From CAZGKW01 sp964526295 (GTDB lineage: Bacteria; Planctomycetota; Phycisphaerae; FEN-1346), in assembly GCA_964526295.1 (NCBI GenBank), contig CAZGKW010000011.1, forward strand, positions 39,963-103,962: a stretch of 64,000 bases of DNA, in the 5' to 3' direction. Position numbers and translations under genes: made by a program. Each line of letters opens with the position of its first letter. The first letter of the stretch is position 1. Under the pieces are notes generated by a model. The model made no database searches, was not told the DNA's origin, and worked only from the letters and a program-made list of their open reading frames with translations. Below are positions 44,085 to 52,517 of the stretch, piece by piece.

Positions 44085-44603
44085 ATGACTCGCGTTCACG
44101 AAAGCCGCGGACAGGAGACCGTCGCCGAGCTGATGCTCGATGCGCTGCGGCGGATCATGCGGGCCATGGACCTCAGGAGCCGCTTCCTGGTCACCCGCTA
44201 CGGCCTGACCGTGCCGCAACTGGCCGTGCTTCAGGCGCTGGCCCGAGGGGGGCCGGTCTCGATCGGCCGGTTGACCGGCGCCGTGCACGTCAGCCAGGCC
44301 ACCGTGACGGGCATTCTGGACCGCCTGGAAGCCCGCGGCCTGATCCGCCGGGACCGGGGCCACCAGGACAAGCGCCGCGTGTGGGCGGCCCTGACGCCGG
44401 AGGGCGAGGAGATGGTCGCACGGGCCCCGTCGCTGCTCCAGGAGAGCTTCACGGCCGAACTCGAGCGTCTGCCCGACTGGGAGCGGACGCAGGTCCTGTC
44501 GTCGCTTCAGCGCGTCGCCGCCATGCTGGAGGCGTCGCACCAGGGCGTGGTGCCCTCCGAACGCGCCAACCGGTCCCCGGACGAAACGGCGGGAGTCGCG
44601 TAA
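44085..44603 (+). CDS. MarR-family transcriptional regulator
   Basis: This 172-residue protein has the MarR winged helix: LTVPQLAVLQALARGGPVSI, recognition helix region VHVSQATVTGILDRLEARGL and wing RDRGHQDKRRVWAALTPEG. MarR proteins of the CosR/EctR type control compatible-solute genes in other bacteria. The first gene of a cluster for quaternary-amine transport and MttB enzymes is a fitting place for a similar regulator (inference). There is no ribosome-binding site before its ATG; see the promoter entry. Confidence 0.9.
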   Translation: MTRVHESRGQETVAELMLDALRRIMRAMDLRSRFLVTRYGLTVPQLAVLQALARGGPVSIGRLTGAVHVSQATVTGILDRLEARGLIRRDRGHQDKRRVWAALTPEGEEMVARAPSLLQESFTAELERLPDWERTQVLSSLQRVAAMLEASHQGVVPSERANRSPDETAGVA

Positions 44604-44650
44604 GGGCGCCGAACCAACTCAGCCGAATCCGATCGCTGCGAAAGGACGCC

Positions 44651-46123
44651 ATGGCCCAACCGACACATACCGAGCCGGGACTGCCGTCGAAGCTGTACCG
44701 TCCGCTTGACGACGCGGCGGTCAAACGCATCGCCGACGCCGCCCTCGACGTGCTGGCCCGAAGCGGCATGGCGGTCTATTCCGAGACGGCGCTGGAGGCC
44801 CTGACCGAGGCGGGGGCGGAGACGGACGCCGAGACCCGCATCGCCCGCTTTCCCCGGTCGATGGTCGAGGACGCCGTCGCCTCGAACCCCTCCTCCGTGA
44901 CGCTCCACTCGCGCGACGGCCGGTGCGACGCCGTCCTGGAGGACAGCCGCGTCCATTACGGCACGGGCGGCACGGCCATCTACGTGCTCGACCCGGAGAC
45001 GGGCGAGCGCCGCCCCTCGCGGACCGACGACGTCGTCCTGAACGCCCGCCTCGTCGACGCCCTGGAGAACGTTCACGTCTTTACGATCAACGTCTTCCCG
45101 AACGACATCGAGTCGCGGGACGAGATCGACGTGAACCGGTTCTTCCACGCCCTGGACAACACGACGAAGCACGTCATGGGCGGCATCTACTCGATGGACG
45201 GGTGCCGGCAGGTCGTCGAGATGGCCGAGACGATCGCCGGCAGCCCCGAAGCCCTGCGGGCCGAGCCGTTCGTCTCGTTCATCACGCTCGTCATCAGCCC
45301 GTTCAAAATCGACGGCGATTACGGCGAGATGACCTGCTACCTGGCCCGCGAGGGTCTGCCGGTCGTCGTCCCGACCGAGCCGATCTGCGGGACGACCTCG
45401 CCCGTCACGCTCGCCGGGAACGTCCTGACGCACGTCGCCGAGACGCTGGGCGGCATCGTCCTGGTGCAGGCGGTCCGCAAGGGCGCCCCCGGCATCTGCG
45501 GCAGCGTCGGCTCGATCACCGACCTGCGGAACATGAACCACCTGAGCGGTCCCATCGAGCGGGCCATGATCAACGCCGCCGTCTCCCAGATGGCCCAGCA
45601 CTTCGGTGTGCCGCTCTATTCGACGGGCGGAACGAGCGACGCCAAGACGGTCGGCGCCCAGGCGGCCTACGAGAGCGCGATGTCGAGCCTCCTCGTGGCG
45701 ATGAGCGGGGCCAACTACATCCACGACATCGCCGGCCTCATGGAGTTCGACCTGACCGTCTCCTACGGGAAACTCGTGATCGACAACGAAATTCTCGGCA
45801 TGTGCCAGCGCGTCCTTCGGGGCATCGAGGTCACCGACGAGACGCTCGCGGCCGACCTGATGATCGAGAAGGGCCCCGGCGAGGCGTTCGTGGCCGAGCC
45901 GCACACCGTCGAGCACATGCGGGACGAGTTCTACATGCCGCGCCTGGCGAACCGCGAGAAGCGGGAGGCGTTCGACCCCGGCGACGACGCCGTGGCACGG
46001 GCGCAGGCCTTCGTCCGGGAGGTCCGGCAGCGTCCGCCCGAGAGCCGACTCACGGACGACGTCCGTCGGCGAATCCTGGAGACGTACCCGACGATCCGCA
46101 CGCCGGCTGCCGCCGGTGCGTAG
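44651..46123 (+). CDS. MttB-family (non-pyrrolysine) methyltransferase 1
   Basis: This 490-residue protein belongs to the trimethylamine methyltransferase MttB superfamily. YGTGGTAIYVLDPETGERRP, PICGTTSPVTLAGNVLTHVA and FGVPLYSTGGTSDAKTVGAQ are recognisable family segments. No in-frame amber codon is present, so it is of the class without pyrrolysine, which includes MtgB (glycine betaine) and others that use carnitine, proline betaine or related amines. These enzymes pass a methyl group to a corrinoid protein; no corrinoid protein gene is seen in the window. GAAAGGA precedes the ATG. It stands 47 bases after marR. Confidence 0.9.
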   Translation: MAQPTHTEPGLPSKLYRPLDDAAVKRIADAALDVLARSGMAVYSETALEALTEAGAETDAETRIARFPRSMVEDAVASNPSSVTLHSRDGRCDAVLEDSRVHYGTGGTAIYVLDPETGERRPSRTDDVVLNARLVDALENVHVFTINVFPNDIESRDEIDVNRFFHALDNTTKHVMGGIYSMDGCRQVVEMAETIAGSPEALRAEPFVSFITLVISPFKIDGDYGEMTCYLAREGLPVVVPTEPICGTTSPVTLAGNVLTHVAETLGGIVLVQAVRKGAPGICGSVGSITDLRNMNHLSGPIERAMINAAVSQMAQHFGVPLYSTGGTSDAKTVGAQAAYESAMSSLLVAMSGANYIHDIAGLMEFDLTVSYGKLVIDNEILGMCQRVLRGIEVTDETLAADLMIEKGPGEAFVAEPHTVEHMRDEFYMPRLANREKREAFDPGDDAVARAQAFVREVRQRPPESRLTDDVRRRILETYPTIRTPAAAGA

Positions 46124-46160
46124 CGACTCAGTCGAACCATCTGCGAAGGGGGTAGTCCCT

Positions 46161-47666
46161 ATGTCCGATCAGCAGCGAGAAGGTGTGCTGGTCCGGCGGC
46201 CCGAGGAGCGGCTCTCCGCCGACCAGGTCGGACTCATCGACGGCGTCAGCCGCGACCTGCTACAGGACCCCGGCCTCATCTGCTACAACGCCGAGGCGGC
46301 CGACCTCTTTAAGGAGGCCGGCGCGGCCGTCGAGCCGGACCCGGCGGGGGCCCGCATCCGGGTGCCCGCGTCGGTGCTCGACCGGGCGCTCGAGACGGCC
46401 CCGTCGCGAATCGTCCTCGGGGCCCGGGAACCGTCGAACCGGCTGGTCCTCGACGCCGGGGAGCCCCGCGTCCGGTTCGTCAGCGGCTCCGAGACGAACG
46501 TCTGGCTGGAGGTGGGGTTCCAGAACGGGGCCCCGACGTTCACGCGGCAGCCGGGCTCGATCGAGCGGCTCCGCCGGGCCGCCCACCTCGCCGAGCACCT
46601 CGACAACCTGGATGCGTTCATCCGGTGCGTCAACATCCAGGACCCCGAGGTGACCGAGGCGAACAAGGACGTCAACAAGTTCCTGGCCAGCTTCGCCGGG
46701 ATCACGAAGCACGTCCAGGCGGGCCTGACGTCGCTGGAAGCGCTGGACGACGTGGTCCGGCTGGGACAGATCGTCGCCGGCGGCGAGGAAGCGTTCGCCT
46801 CCGAGCCCGTCCTCTCGTTTATCACGTGCGTGGTCAAGAGCCCGTTCCAGATCGTCGACGACACGGCGGCCAAGCTGATCGCCATCGCCCGGCGGAACGT
46901 GCCGCTGGTTGTCTCAAGTTGCCCGATGGGCGGGGCGACGGGGGCGTTCGACGAGTTCGCAATGGTGGCCCAGATCAACGCCGAGCTGCTGGCCGGGATG
47001 ACCCTGGCGCAGCTCGCTTCGCCGGGCACGCCGGTCCTGTACGGGGCGGTGCCGGTCCGGACCCGCCTGGACAACCTCAATGACATGTATGGCGCCCCGG
47101 AGGCGGTCCACTACACCATCGACTGCGCCCAGATGGCCCGGTTCTACGGCCTGCCCTGCTACTCGACCGCGGGGGTGGGCGATACGGACCTCCCGGGCAT
47201 CCAGGCGACCGTCGAGAAGCTGCTTACCTACTTCAACGTCCCCCGGAGCGGGGCCCAGTACGTCCACTACGCGTTCGGTCTGCTGGAGCGGACGAACGTG
47301 TTCTGCCCGGAGCAGGCGGTGATGGACGACGCCCACGTCGGCCTCGCGAAGGCCCTGCTGGCCGAGGCGCCCGTCTCGGCCGACCGGCGCGACGAGGTCG
47401 TCTCGACGTTCCGCGAGGTGATGGCCAGCGACCACAAGACGTTCATCTATCACCTGCCTCTGCCCACCCGCGAGAGCGTCTACGTGCGGTATCCGCTGGA
47501 GTCGTCCGAAGGCGGCGCCCTGCGGGCGGCCCACCAGCGGTACCACGAGATCCTTGCCCTGCCGCGCAAGGACCTGCCGGAAGACGTCCGGCGTGATATC
47601 CGCGAACACGTGCCGGGCGTCCTGCCGGCCGCCCTGGCAACCGAACCGAAGGGGGCGACCAGATGA
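46161..47666 (+). CDS. MttB-family (non-pyrrolysine) methyltransferase 2
   Basis: This 501-residue protein is a second MttB-superfamily member, clearly diverged from the first. Shared landmarks include VRFVSGSETNVWLEVGF, SSCPMGGATGAFDEFAMVAQ and GLPCYSTAGVGDTDLPGIQA. No internal TAG is present. AAGGGGG lies upstream of its ATG. Two unlike MttB genes in a row may act on different methylated amines or form one unit. The downstream methyltransferase gene begins before this gene's stop, so all are one operon. Confidence 0.9.
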   Translation: MSDQQREGVLVRRPEERLSADQVGLIDGVSRDLLQDPGLICYNAEAADLFKEAGAAVEPDPAGARIRVPASVLDRALETAPSRIVLGAREPSNRLVLDAGEPRVRFVSGSETNVWLEVGFQNGAPTFTRQPGSIERLRRAAHLAEHLDNLDAFIRCVNIQDPEVTEANKDVNKFLASFAGITKHVQAGLTSLEALDDVVRLGQIVAGGEEAFASEPVLSFITCVVKSPFQIVDDTAAKLIAIARRNVPLVVSSCPMGGATGAFDEFAMVAQINAELLAGMTLAQLASPGTPVLYGAVPVRTRLDNLNDMYGAPEAVHYTIDCAQMARFYGLPCYSTAGVGDTDLPGIQATVEKLLTYFNVPRSGAQYVHYAFGLLERTNVFCPEQAVMDDAHVGLAKALLAEAPVSADRRDEVVSTFREVMASDHKTFIYHLPLPTRESVYVRYPLESSEGGALRAAHQRYHEILALPRKDLPEDVRRDIREHVPGVLPAALATEPKGATR

Positions 47667-49045
47667 CGGACACGCCACGCGTCGAAACGATCGAGCCGAC
47701 CGACCGGACGAACCTGGGGGCCACGGAAATCGCCGCGGAGGAGAAGGTGGAACTGAACGACCAGATGCCGGCCTACACCGAGGCCGTCAAAAGCGGCCTG
47801 TATGCCAAAAAGAGCGGCCTGATCGGCAAATACGACAACGTCCGCCGATATTGGGAGGACGAGCTGACCCGGATGCACCTCCGGCCGCACCTGGCCAAGC
47901 TGATCGAGCGGAGCCTGTCGCTGATGCGGCGGCTGCGGATCCTGGACCTGGGGTGCGGCTCGGCCGACGGTTACGAACTGCTGGCCGGCATCCGCCACCG
48001 GGACGCGCACCTGAAGGAGCTCGAGGTCGACCTCCTCCAGGCGGAGACCCTCGGCCTGTACAAGGGCGTCGACCTGAACCCCGACCTCCTGGACCAGGCC
48101 CGGTCGATCTACGGCGACAACCCCAAGATGGTCTTCGAGCAGGGCGATTTCACCCAGGGCCTGCCTTTTGGCAACGACGACCCGCCGTACGACCTCTACT
48201 TCACCTCGTTCGGCACGTTCTCGCACCACAACGAGGACGAGACGGCCGTCCGCCTGCTGGCCGACATCGCCCGGCGGGCCGAGGATTACTGCATCGTCGT
48301 CTGCGACTGGCTCGGCCGCTACTCCTACGAATGGCAGTCGCTCTGGACGAACGACCACGCCGAGCTCAGGAACATGGACTACGTGGTCTCCTACATCTAC
48401 GGCGAGGAGGAACGGGAGCGGAGGCGCGACGAACTCCAGCACCTGACGCTCCGCCTGATGGGCCGCCAGGAAGCCGAGGCCATCGTCGCCGAGGCGTCGA
48501 AGCAGGCCGGGGTCGCCATCCGGCCGCTCGACTGGTTCGACCGGTCGACGTTCACCGGCCGCCACATGGACACCTGCGAGTACAACCCGTACGCCCAGCC
48601 GCTCCGCAACGCCGTCAACTCGCTCCACGAGACCAACCTGCGGACGGAGTTCGGGTCGCTGACCGTCGACTACGTGCCGAAGCCGGGCTTCCGGTTCATC
48701 AACGACTACTTCGAGCACCTCCAGATGTGCTGGAACACGCTCGTCCGTTACGTCGACCATCTGCTGGACGTCTACAACGAAGAGAAACGGGACTTCCGCG
48801 AGGCCCCGCCGCCGATCCCCGCGTCGTACCCGCCGGCCCTGCGGGACATGATGGACCGGATGACGCGGGTGGTCCGCGGCATCGGGTGGCTGATCTACGG
48901 CCTGCCTCGGGAGAACATCATCGAGCCCCAGCTCGGCTACTCCCTGCGGTACCTGGTCAACAACCTCCAGCAGGGCCAGGGCTGTGCCCACGGCCTGGTC
49001 GGCGTCTTCGAGGTCGACAAGCGCACCGCCGGAGCCTCGGCTTGA
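47663..49045 (+). CDS. Class I SAM-dependent methyltransferase-like protein
   Basis: This 460-residue protein has a Rossmann methyltransferase core with motif I ILDLGCGSADGYELL (about 93-107), YKGVDLNPDLLDQARSIYGD and DLYFTSFGTFSHHNEDETAV. It carries about 90 extra N-terminal and 150 extra C-terminal residues of no named family. It overlaps the mttB2 stop by four bases (ATGA), so it is coupled. In this setting it could methylate an amine or a corrinoid-linked partner; no specific function can be shown. Confidence 0.82.
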   Translation: MTDTPRVETIEPTDRTNLGATEIAAEEKVELNDQMPAYTEAVKSGLYAKKSGLIGKYDNVRRYWEDELTRMHLRPHLAKLIERSLSLMRRLRILDLGCGSADGYELLAGIRHRDAHLKELEVDLLQAETLGLYKGVDLNPDLLDQARSIYGDNPKMVFEQGDFTQGLPFGNDDPPYDLYFTSFGTFSHHNEDETAVRLLADIARRAEDYCIVVCDWLGRYSYEWQSLWTNDHAELRNMDYVVSYIYGEEERERRRDELQHLTLRLMGRQEAEAIVAEASKQAGVAIRPLDWFDRSTFTGRHMDTCEYNPYAQPLRNAVNSLHETNLRTEFGSLTVDYVPKPGFRFINDYFEHLQMCWNTLVRYVDHLLDVYNEEKRDFREAPPPIPASYPPALRDMMDRMTRVVRGIGWLIYGLPRENIIEPQLGYSLRYLVNNLQQGQGCAHGLVGVFEVDKRTAGASA

Positions 49046-50037
49046 TCGCCTTCGAGAACGTCTCCAAGACGTACCCCGGCGGGGTCGACGCCGTCCGCGA
49101 CCTCTCGATGGAGGTCCGCGAGGGAGAGACGCTCGTCCTGCTGGGCACGAGCGGCAGCGGCAAGACCACCACCATGAAGATGGTGAACCGTCTCATCCAG
49201 CCCAGCGAGGGGCGCATCCTGGTCGACGGGGACGACATCGCCGGCAAGGACCCCATTGCCCTGCGCCGCCGCATGGGCTACGCCATCCAGCATATCGGCC
49301 TGTTTCCCCACATGACGGTGGGGGAGAACGTGGGCGTCGTCCCGAAGCTGGTCGGCTGGTCGACCGAGCGGGCGGCCCGACGGGTCGACGAGATGCTCGC
49401 CATGGTCGGTCTGGAGCCGGAGGACTTCCGCGACCGGTATCCCTCGCAATTGAGCGGCGGGCAGAAGCAGCGGATCGGCGTGGCCCGGGCCCTGGCCGCC
49501 GACCCGCCCATCGTCCTGATGGACGAGCCGTTCGGGGCCCTCGACCCGATCACCCGGGAACAGCTCCAGAACGAGTTCCTGGTGCTGGAATCGGAGATCG
49601 AGAAGACCATCCTGTTCGTCACGCACGACGTCTTCGAGGCGGTGAAAATGGGCGACCGGATCGCCCTGCTCGACGCGGGCCGGCTCCAGCAGCTCGACAC
49701 GCCCCACGACCTGGTGGAGCAGCCCGCCAACGAGTTCGTCGACCAGTTCCTCGGCCGGCACAGGTTCCAGCTCTCCCTGCTGACGCGGTCGGTCCGGTCG
49801 GTCCTTTCGGGGGGGCCGACGTCGGACGAGCCGCCGCCGCCGGAGCGGCCGGAGGACTACGTCCCGGCCCGGGCGTCTCTCGTCCAAGCCCTGGACCTCT
49901 TCAAAGAGACTCGCAAGGACCGCCTGCCGGTATACCGGGGGGATGAGTTCCGCGGATACCTGGCCAAGACGGCCCTGGTGGACGGGGTTTCCCAAGTCCT
50001 GGCCGAGACCGGCGAATCGGATACCGGCGATGCTTGA
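49042..50037 (+). CDS. opuCA: OpuCA/ProV-type quaternary-amine ABC transporter ATPase
   Basis: This 331-residue protein has Walker A LLGTSGSGKTTT, LSGGQKQRIGVARALA, Walker B VLMDEPFGALDP and LFVTHD, plus the ProV/OpuCA hallmark MKMVNRLIQPSEG. The C-terminal 60 residues (VPARASLVQALDLFKETRKD) resemble a single CBS motif, the ionic-strength sensor of OpuA-type transporters. The start is TTG at 49042, overlapping the upstream stop as TTGA, with GGAG seven bases upstream. It energises betaine uptake with the next two genes. Confidence 0.92.
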   Translation: MIAFENVSKTYPGGVDAVRDLSMEVREGETLVLLGTSGSGKTTTMKMVNRLIQPSEGRILVDGDDIAGKDPIALRRRMGYAIQHIGLFPHMTVGENVGVVPKLVGWSTERAARRVDEMLAMVGLEPEDFRDRYPSQLSGGQKQRIGVARALAADPPIVLMDEPFGALDPITREQLQNEFLVLESEIEKTILFVTHDVFEAVKMGDRIALLDAGRLQQLDTPHDLVEQPANEFVDQFLGRHRFQLSLLTRSVRSVLSGGPTSDEPPPPERPEDYVPARASLVQALDLFKETRKDRLPVYRGDEFRGYLAKTALVDGVSQVLAETGESDTGDA

Positions 50038-50740
50038 CTTTTTTCAGCAATTGGTTGACTTCTTCCAGCAATACGGCCCGGACATGGCCCGGTTCACGCT
50101 GGACCACCTGGTCCTCGTGTTCACGGCGATGCTGATCGCCTCGGCCGCCTCGGTGCCCACCGGCATTCTGCTGGTCTTGCTGGCCCGGGTGGGCCTTAAG
50201 CGGCTGGCCGAAGGGGTGATCTCGGTGGTCAACGTCATCCAGCCGATCCCGTCGCTGGCGTTCGTGGCCCTGACGGCGGCCCTGTTCCTGTACCTGCGGG
50301 AGAATGCGGGCCTCGACCTGCCGACCATCGGCCGGTTCCCCGGGCTGGTGGCCCTGGTGGCCTACGCGTTGCTGCCGATCCTGCGGAACACCTACACGGG
50401 CCTGCGGCAGGTGGACCCGACCATCATCGAGGTGGCCCGGGGAATGGGGATGACCCGGGGGCAGACGCTGTGGCGGGTGGAGCTGCCGCTGGCCCTGCCG
50501 TTCATCATGGCGGGCATCCGCATCGCCACCGTCTGGACGATCGGCGTGGCGACGCTGGTGTCGCTGGTCGGGGCCGGAGGCCTGGGTAACCTGATCTTCC
50601 GGGGTCTCAGCCGGGGCAGGTGGCGCCTGATCCTCGCCGGCGCGGCGCCGGCGGTCGCCCTGGCCCTCATCTTCGACTGGCTCCTGGGCCTGCTGGAGGC
50701 CCGCCTGAGCGCCGGAGTCGAACAGGAAACCCCTCGCTGA
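50030..50740 (+). CDS. opuCB: OpuCB-type quaternary-amine ABC transporter permease
   Basis: This 236-residue protein has about six membrane helices and the ABC permease EAA loop GMGMTRGQTLWRVELPLALP, followed by TLVSLVGAGGLGNLIFRGL, typical of ProW/OpuCB permeases. It overlaps the ATPase gene by eight bases. It forms the membrane channel of the importer. Confidence 0.92.
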   Translation: MLDFFQQLVDFFQQYGPDMARFTLDHLVLVFTAMLIASAASVPTGILLVLLARVGLKRLAEGVISVVNVIQPIPSLAFVALTAALFLYLRENAGLDLPTIGRFPGLVALVAYALLPILRNTYTGLRQVDPTIIEVARGMGMTRGQTLWRVELPLALPFIMAGIRIATVWTIGVATLVSLVGAGGLGNLIFRGLSRGRWRLILAGAAPAVALALIFDWLLGLLEARLSAGVEQETPR

Positions 50741-50755
50741 ACGGAGGATGCCATC

Positions 50756-51739
50756 ATGGATGCTGACCCTGGACGGACCGTCAAGGTGCTGGCCCTCGTA
50801 GCCGCGTGCGCCGCCGGCCTTTTCGCTGCGGGGTGCCGCACCGATGGCGACGGGCCCGAGCGCCTGGCTGCCGGGTTCACGGCCGAGTTTCTGGACCGGC
50901 CCGACGGCTATCCCGGCGTAAAGGAGGCCTACGGCCTGGAGTTTCCGTCCGAGCCGAAGCAGATGGACCCCGGCCTGATGTACCGGGCCTGCGCCGAGGG
51001 CAGCGTCGACGTCATCAGCGCTTTCGCCACGGACGGCCGCATCGCCGCCTACGACCTGACGGTCCTGGAGGACGACAAGGGCTTCTTTCCGCCCTACTAC
51101 GCAGCGCCGCTGGTGCGGGCCGAGACGCTCGAAAAACATCCCGGCCTGGAGGGCCTGCTGAACCGGCTGGCCGGGCGGCTGGACGATGCGACCATGCGGC
51201 GGCTCAACCAGAAGGTGGAGCGCAAGGAGGACCCTCTCAGCGCCCGCCGGGTGGCACGCGACTGGCTCGTCTCGGGGGGCCTCATCGACGCCGACTCCGA
51301 GCCTCGCACCGGCGACGCCGGCACCGTCGTCATCGGCGGCAAGGACTTCACCGAGCAGCTCATTCTGCCCGAAATCATGGCCCTGCTGATCGAGCACGAG
51401 TCCGACCTCGGCGTCGACCGCAAGCTCTACCTCGGCGGGACCATGATCTGCTTCAACGCCCTCCGGGCCGGCGACCTCGACCTCTACGCCGAGTATACCG
51501 GCACCGGCCTGGTCAACATCCTCGACCGGCCCGCCATGTCCGACCCCGACGAGACCTACCGCACGGTCAAGGAGGCCTTCCGGGAGAAGTACGACGTGGT
51601 GTGGCTGACGCCGTTCGGGTTCAACAACGCCTACAGGTTGACCATGCGGCGGGAGCAGGCCGAGAAGCTGGGCATCGAGACGATCTCGGACTTGGCGGAC
51701 CGGCTGCGCGCCAGGGCGAGCGAGCAAAAAAGACACTAA
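50756..51739 (+). CDS. OpuCC-type substrate-binding lipoprotein with swapped halves
   Basis: This 327-residue protein has a signal peptide with a lipobox-like LFAAGC (Cys27). Residues 37-176 match the second half of a normal OpuCC/OsmF-type binding protein (AGFTAEFLDRPDGYPGVKEA, MDPGLMYRACAEGSVDVISA, FATDGRIAAYDLTVLEDDKG). A short linker follows. Residues 190-317 match the first half (VVIGGKDFTEQLILPEIMAL, YLGGTMICFNALRAGDLDLY, AEYTGTGLVNILDRPAMSDP, FGFNNAYRLT). The breakpoint is the hinge: the end reads SDLADRLRAR and the start of the other half reads ERLAAGFT. All parts of one protein occur once, so it is a circular permutation. The stop codon lies in a REP-like palindrome. GGAGG precedes the ATG. 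It should bind betaine-like amines for OpuCAB. Confidence 0.88.
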   Translation: MDADPGRTVKVLALVAACAAGLFAAGCRTDGDGPERLAAGFTAEFLDRPDGYPGVKEAYGLEFPSEPKQMDPGLMYRACAEGSVDVISAFATDGRIAAYDLTVLEDDKGFFPPYYAAPLVRAETLEKHPGLEGLLNRLAGRLDDATMRRLNQKVERKEDPLSARRVARDWLVSGGLIDADSEPRTGDAGTVVIGGKDFTEQLILPEIMALLIEHESDLGVDRKLYLGGTMICFNALRAGDLDLYAEYTGTGLVNILDRPAMSDPDETYRTVKEAFREKYDVVWLTPFGFNNAYRLTMRREQAEKLGIETISDLADRLRARASEQKRH

Positions 51740-51816
51740 GTGTCTTTTTGGGGACGCTAAGTGCTTGCCCTGGAAGGGTTTACGTGCCGAAAAAAGACAC
51801 TTAGTGTCTTTTTTTT
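51726..51816. repeat. Pair of REP-like palindromes
   Basis: AAAAAAGACACTAAGTGTC followed by TTTTT (51726-51749) and AAAAAAGACACTTAGTGTC followed by a T run (51790-51816) flank about 40 bases that include GGGGACGCTAAGTG. Each is a near-perfect palindrome and could end transcription in either direction. They look like REP elements. The first one supplies the stop codon of the binding-protein gene. Confidence 0.75.
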
Positions 51817-51852
51817 GGTGGGTCGCGTTGGAGTGACGGAACCGAGGGCCGG

Positions 51853-52464
51853 ATGAAGGACGTCGGGCAATCGCTGATCCCGTTCCTGGCGATTCTGAAC
51901 CCGTTCGCCCTGTGTCTGTACCTGCTGGCCATCATGGCGGAGCTCGACGTGCGGCAGTTCACCCGGGTGCTCGTCGGGGCGTGCCTGATCGCCTGGGCCA
52001 GCTTCGCCGTCTGTGCCGTGGCGGGCGAACCGGTCCTCGTCGGCGGGCTGGGCGTCCGGCCGGAGGCGCTTCGGATCTTCGGCGGCATCATCTTCTTCAT
52101 CGTGGCCTACAACTACGTCGTCCGGGGGTACAAGGCGGCCGAGGTCCTCCGGGGCTCGATGGAGGAGCTCCCCTCGGCCATCGCCCTGCCCTTCATGATC
52201 GGGGCCGGCACCATCACCCAGTCGATGCTGATCGGCAAACGCCACACGCACCTGGCAGCCATCGGACTGCTGGCCCTGGGCATCGCCGTGACGTTCGTTG
52301 TCGTCCTGGGCTTCAAACTGATCCGCGACCGCATGACGGGCCCGCGGGAGCGGCTCTTCGAGCGATACGTCAACATCCTGGCCCGGGCCAACGGACTCAT
52401 CATCGGCGCCATCTCCACCGAGATGGTCGTCGGAGGCATCCACGACTTGTGGCAGGGAGCGTAG
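51853..52464 (+). CDS. MarC-family integral membrane protein
   Basis: This 203-residue protein has about six membrane helices and the MarC/YhgN family opening FLAILNPFALCLYLLAIMAE. EALRIFGGIIFFIVAYNYV and LPFMIGAGTITQSMLIGK, and the end ANGLIIGAISTEMVVGGI, fit the family. The function of MarC proteins is not settled. It stands after the REP pair, 113 bases past the binding-protein gene. Confidence 0.85.
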   Translation: MKDVGQSLIPFLAILNPFALCLYLLAIMAELDVRQFTRVLVGACLIAWASFAVCAVAGEPVLVGGLGVRPEALRIFGGIIFFIVAYNYVVRGYKAAEVLRGSMEELPSAIALPFMIGAGTITQSMLIGKRHTHLAAIGLLALGIAVTFVVVLGFKLIRDRMTGPRERLFERYVNILARANGLIIGAISTEMVVGGIHDLWQGA

Positions 52465-52517
52465 TCGCCGACCCACGCACACAGAGCGGGACACGCAGCA
52501 CGAAGGGAAGGCTGACC

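Noticed and set aside
51726..51816. Ordinary intrinsic terminator for the ABC operon
   Set aside because: The T run and stem would allow termination, but two similar copies with a conserved core, and the use of one as coding end, fit a REP element better. A terminator effect is still possible.
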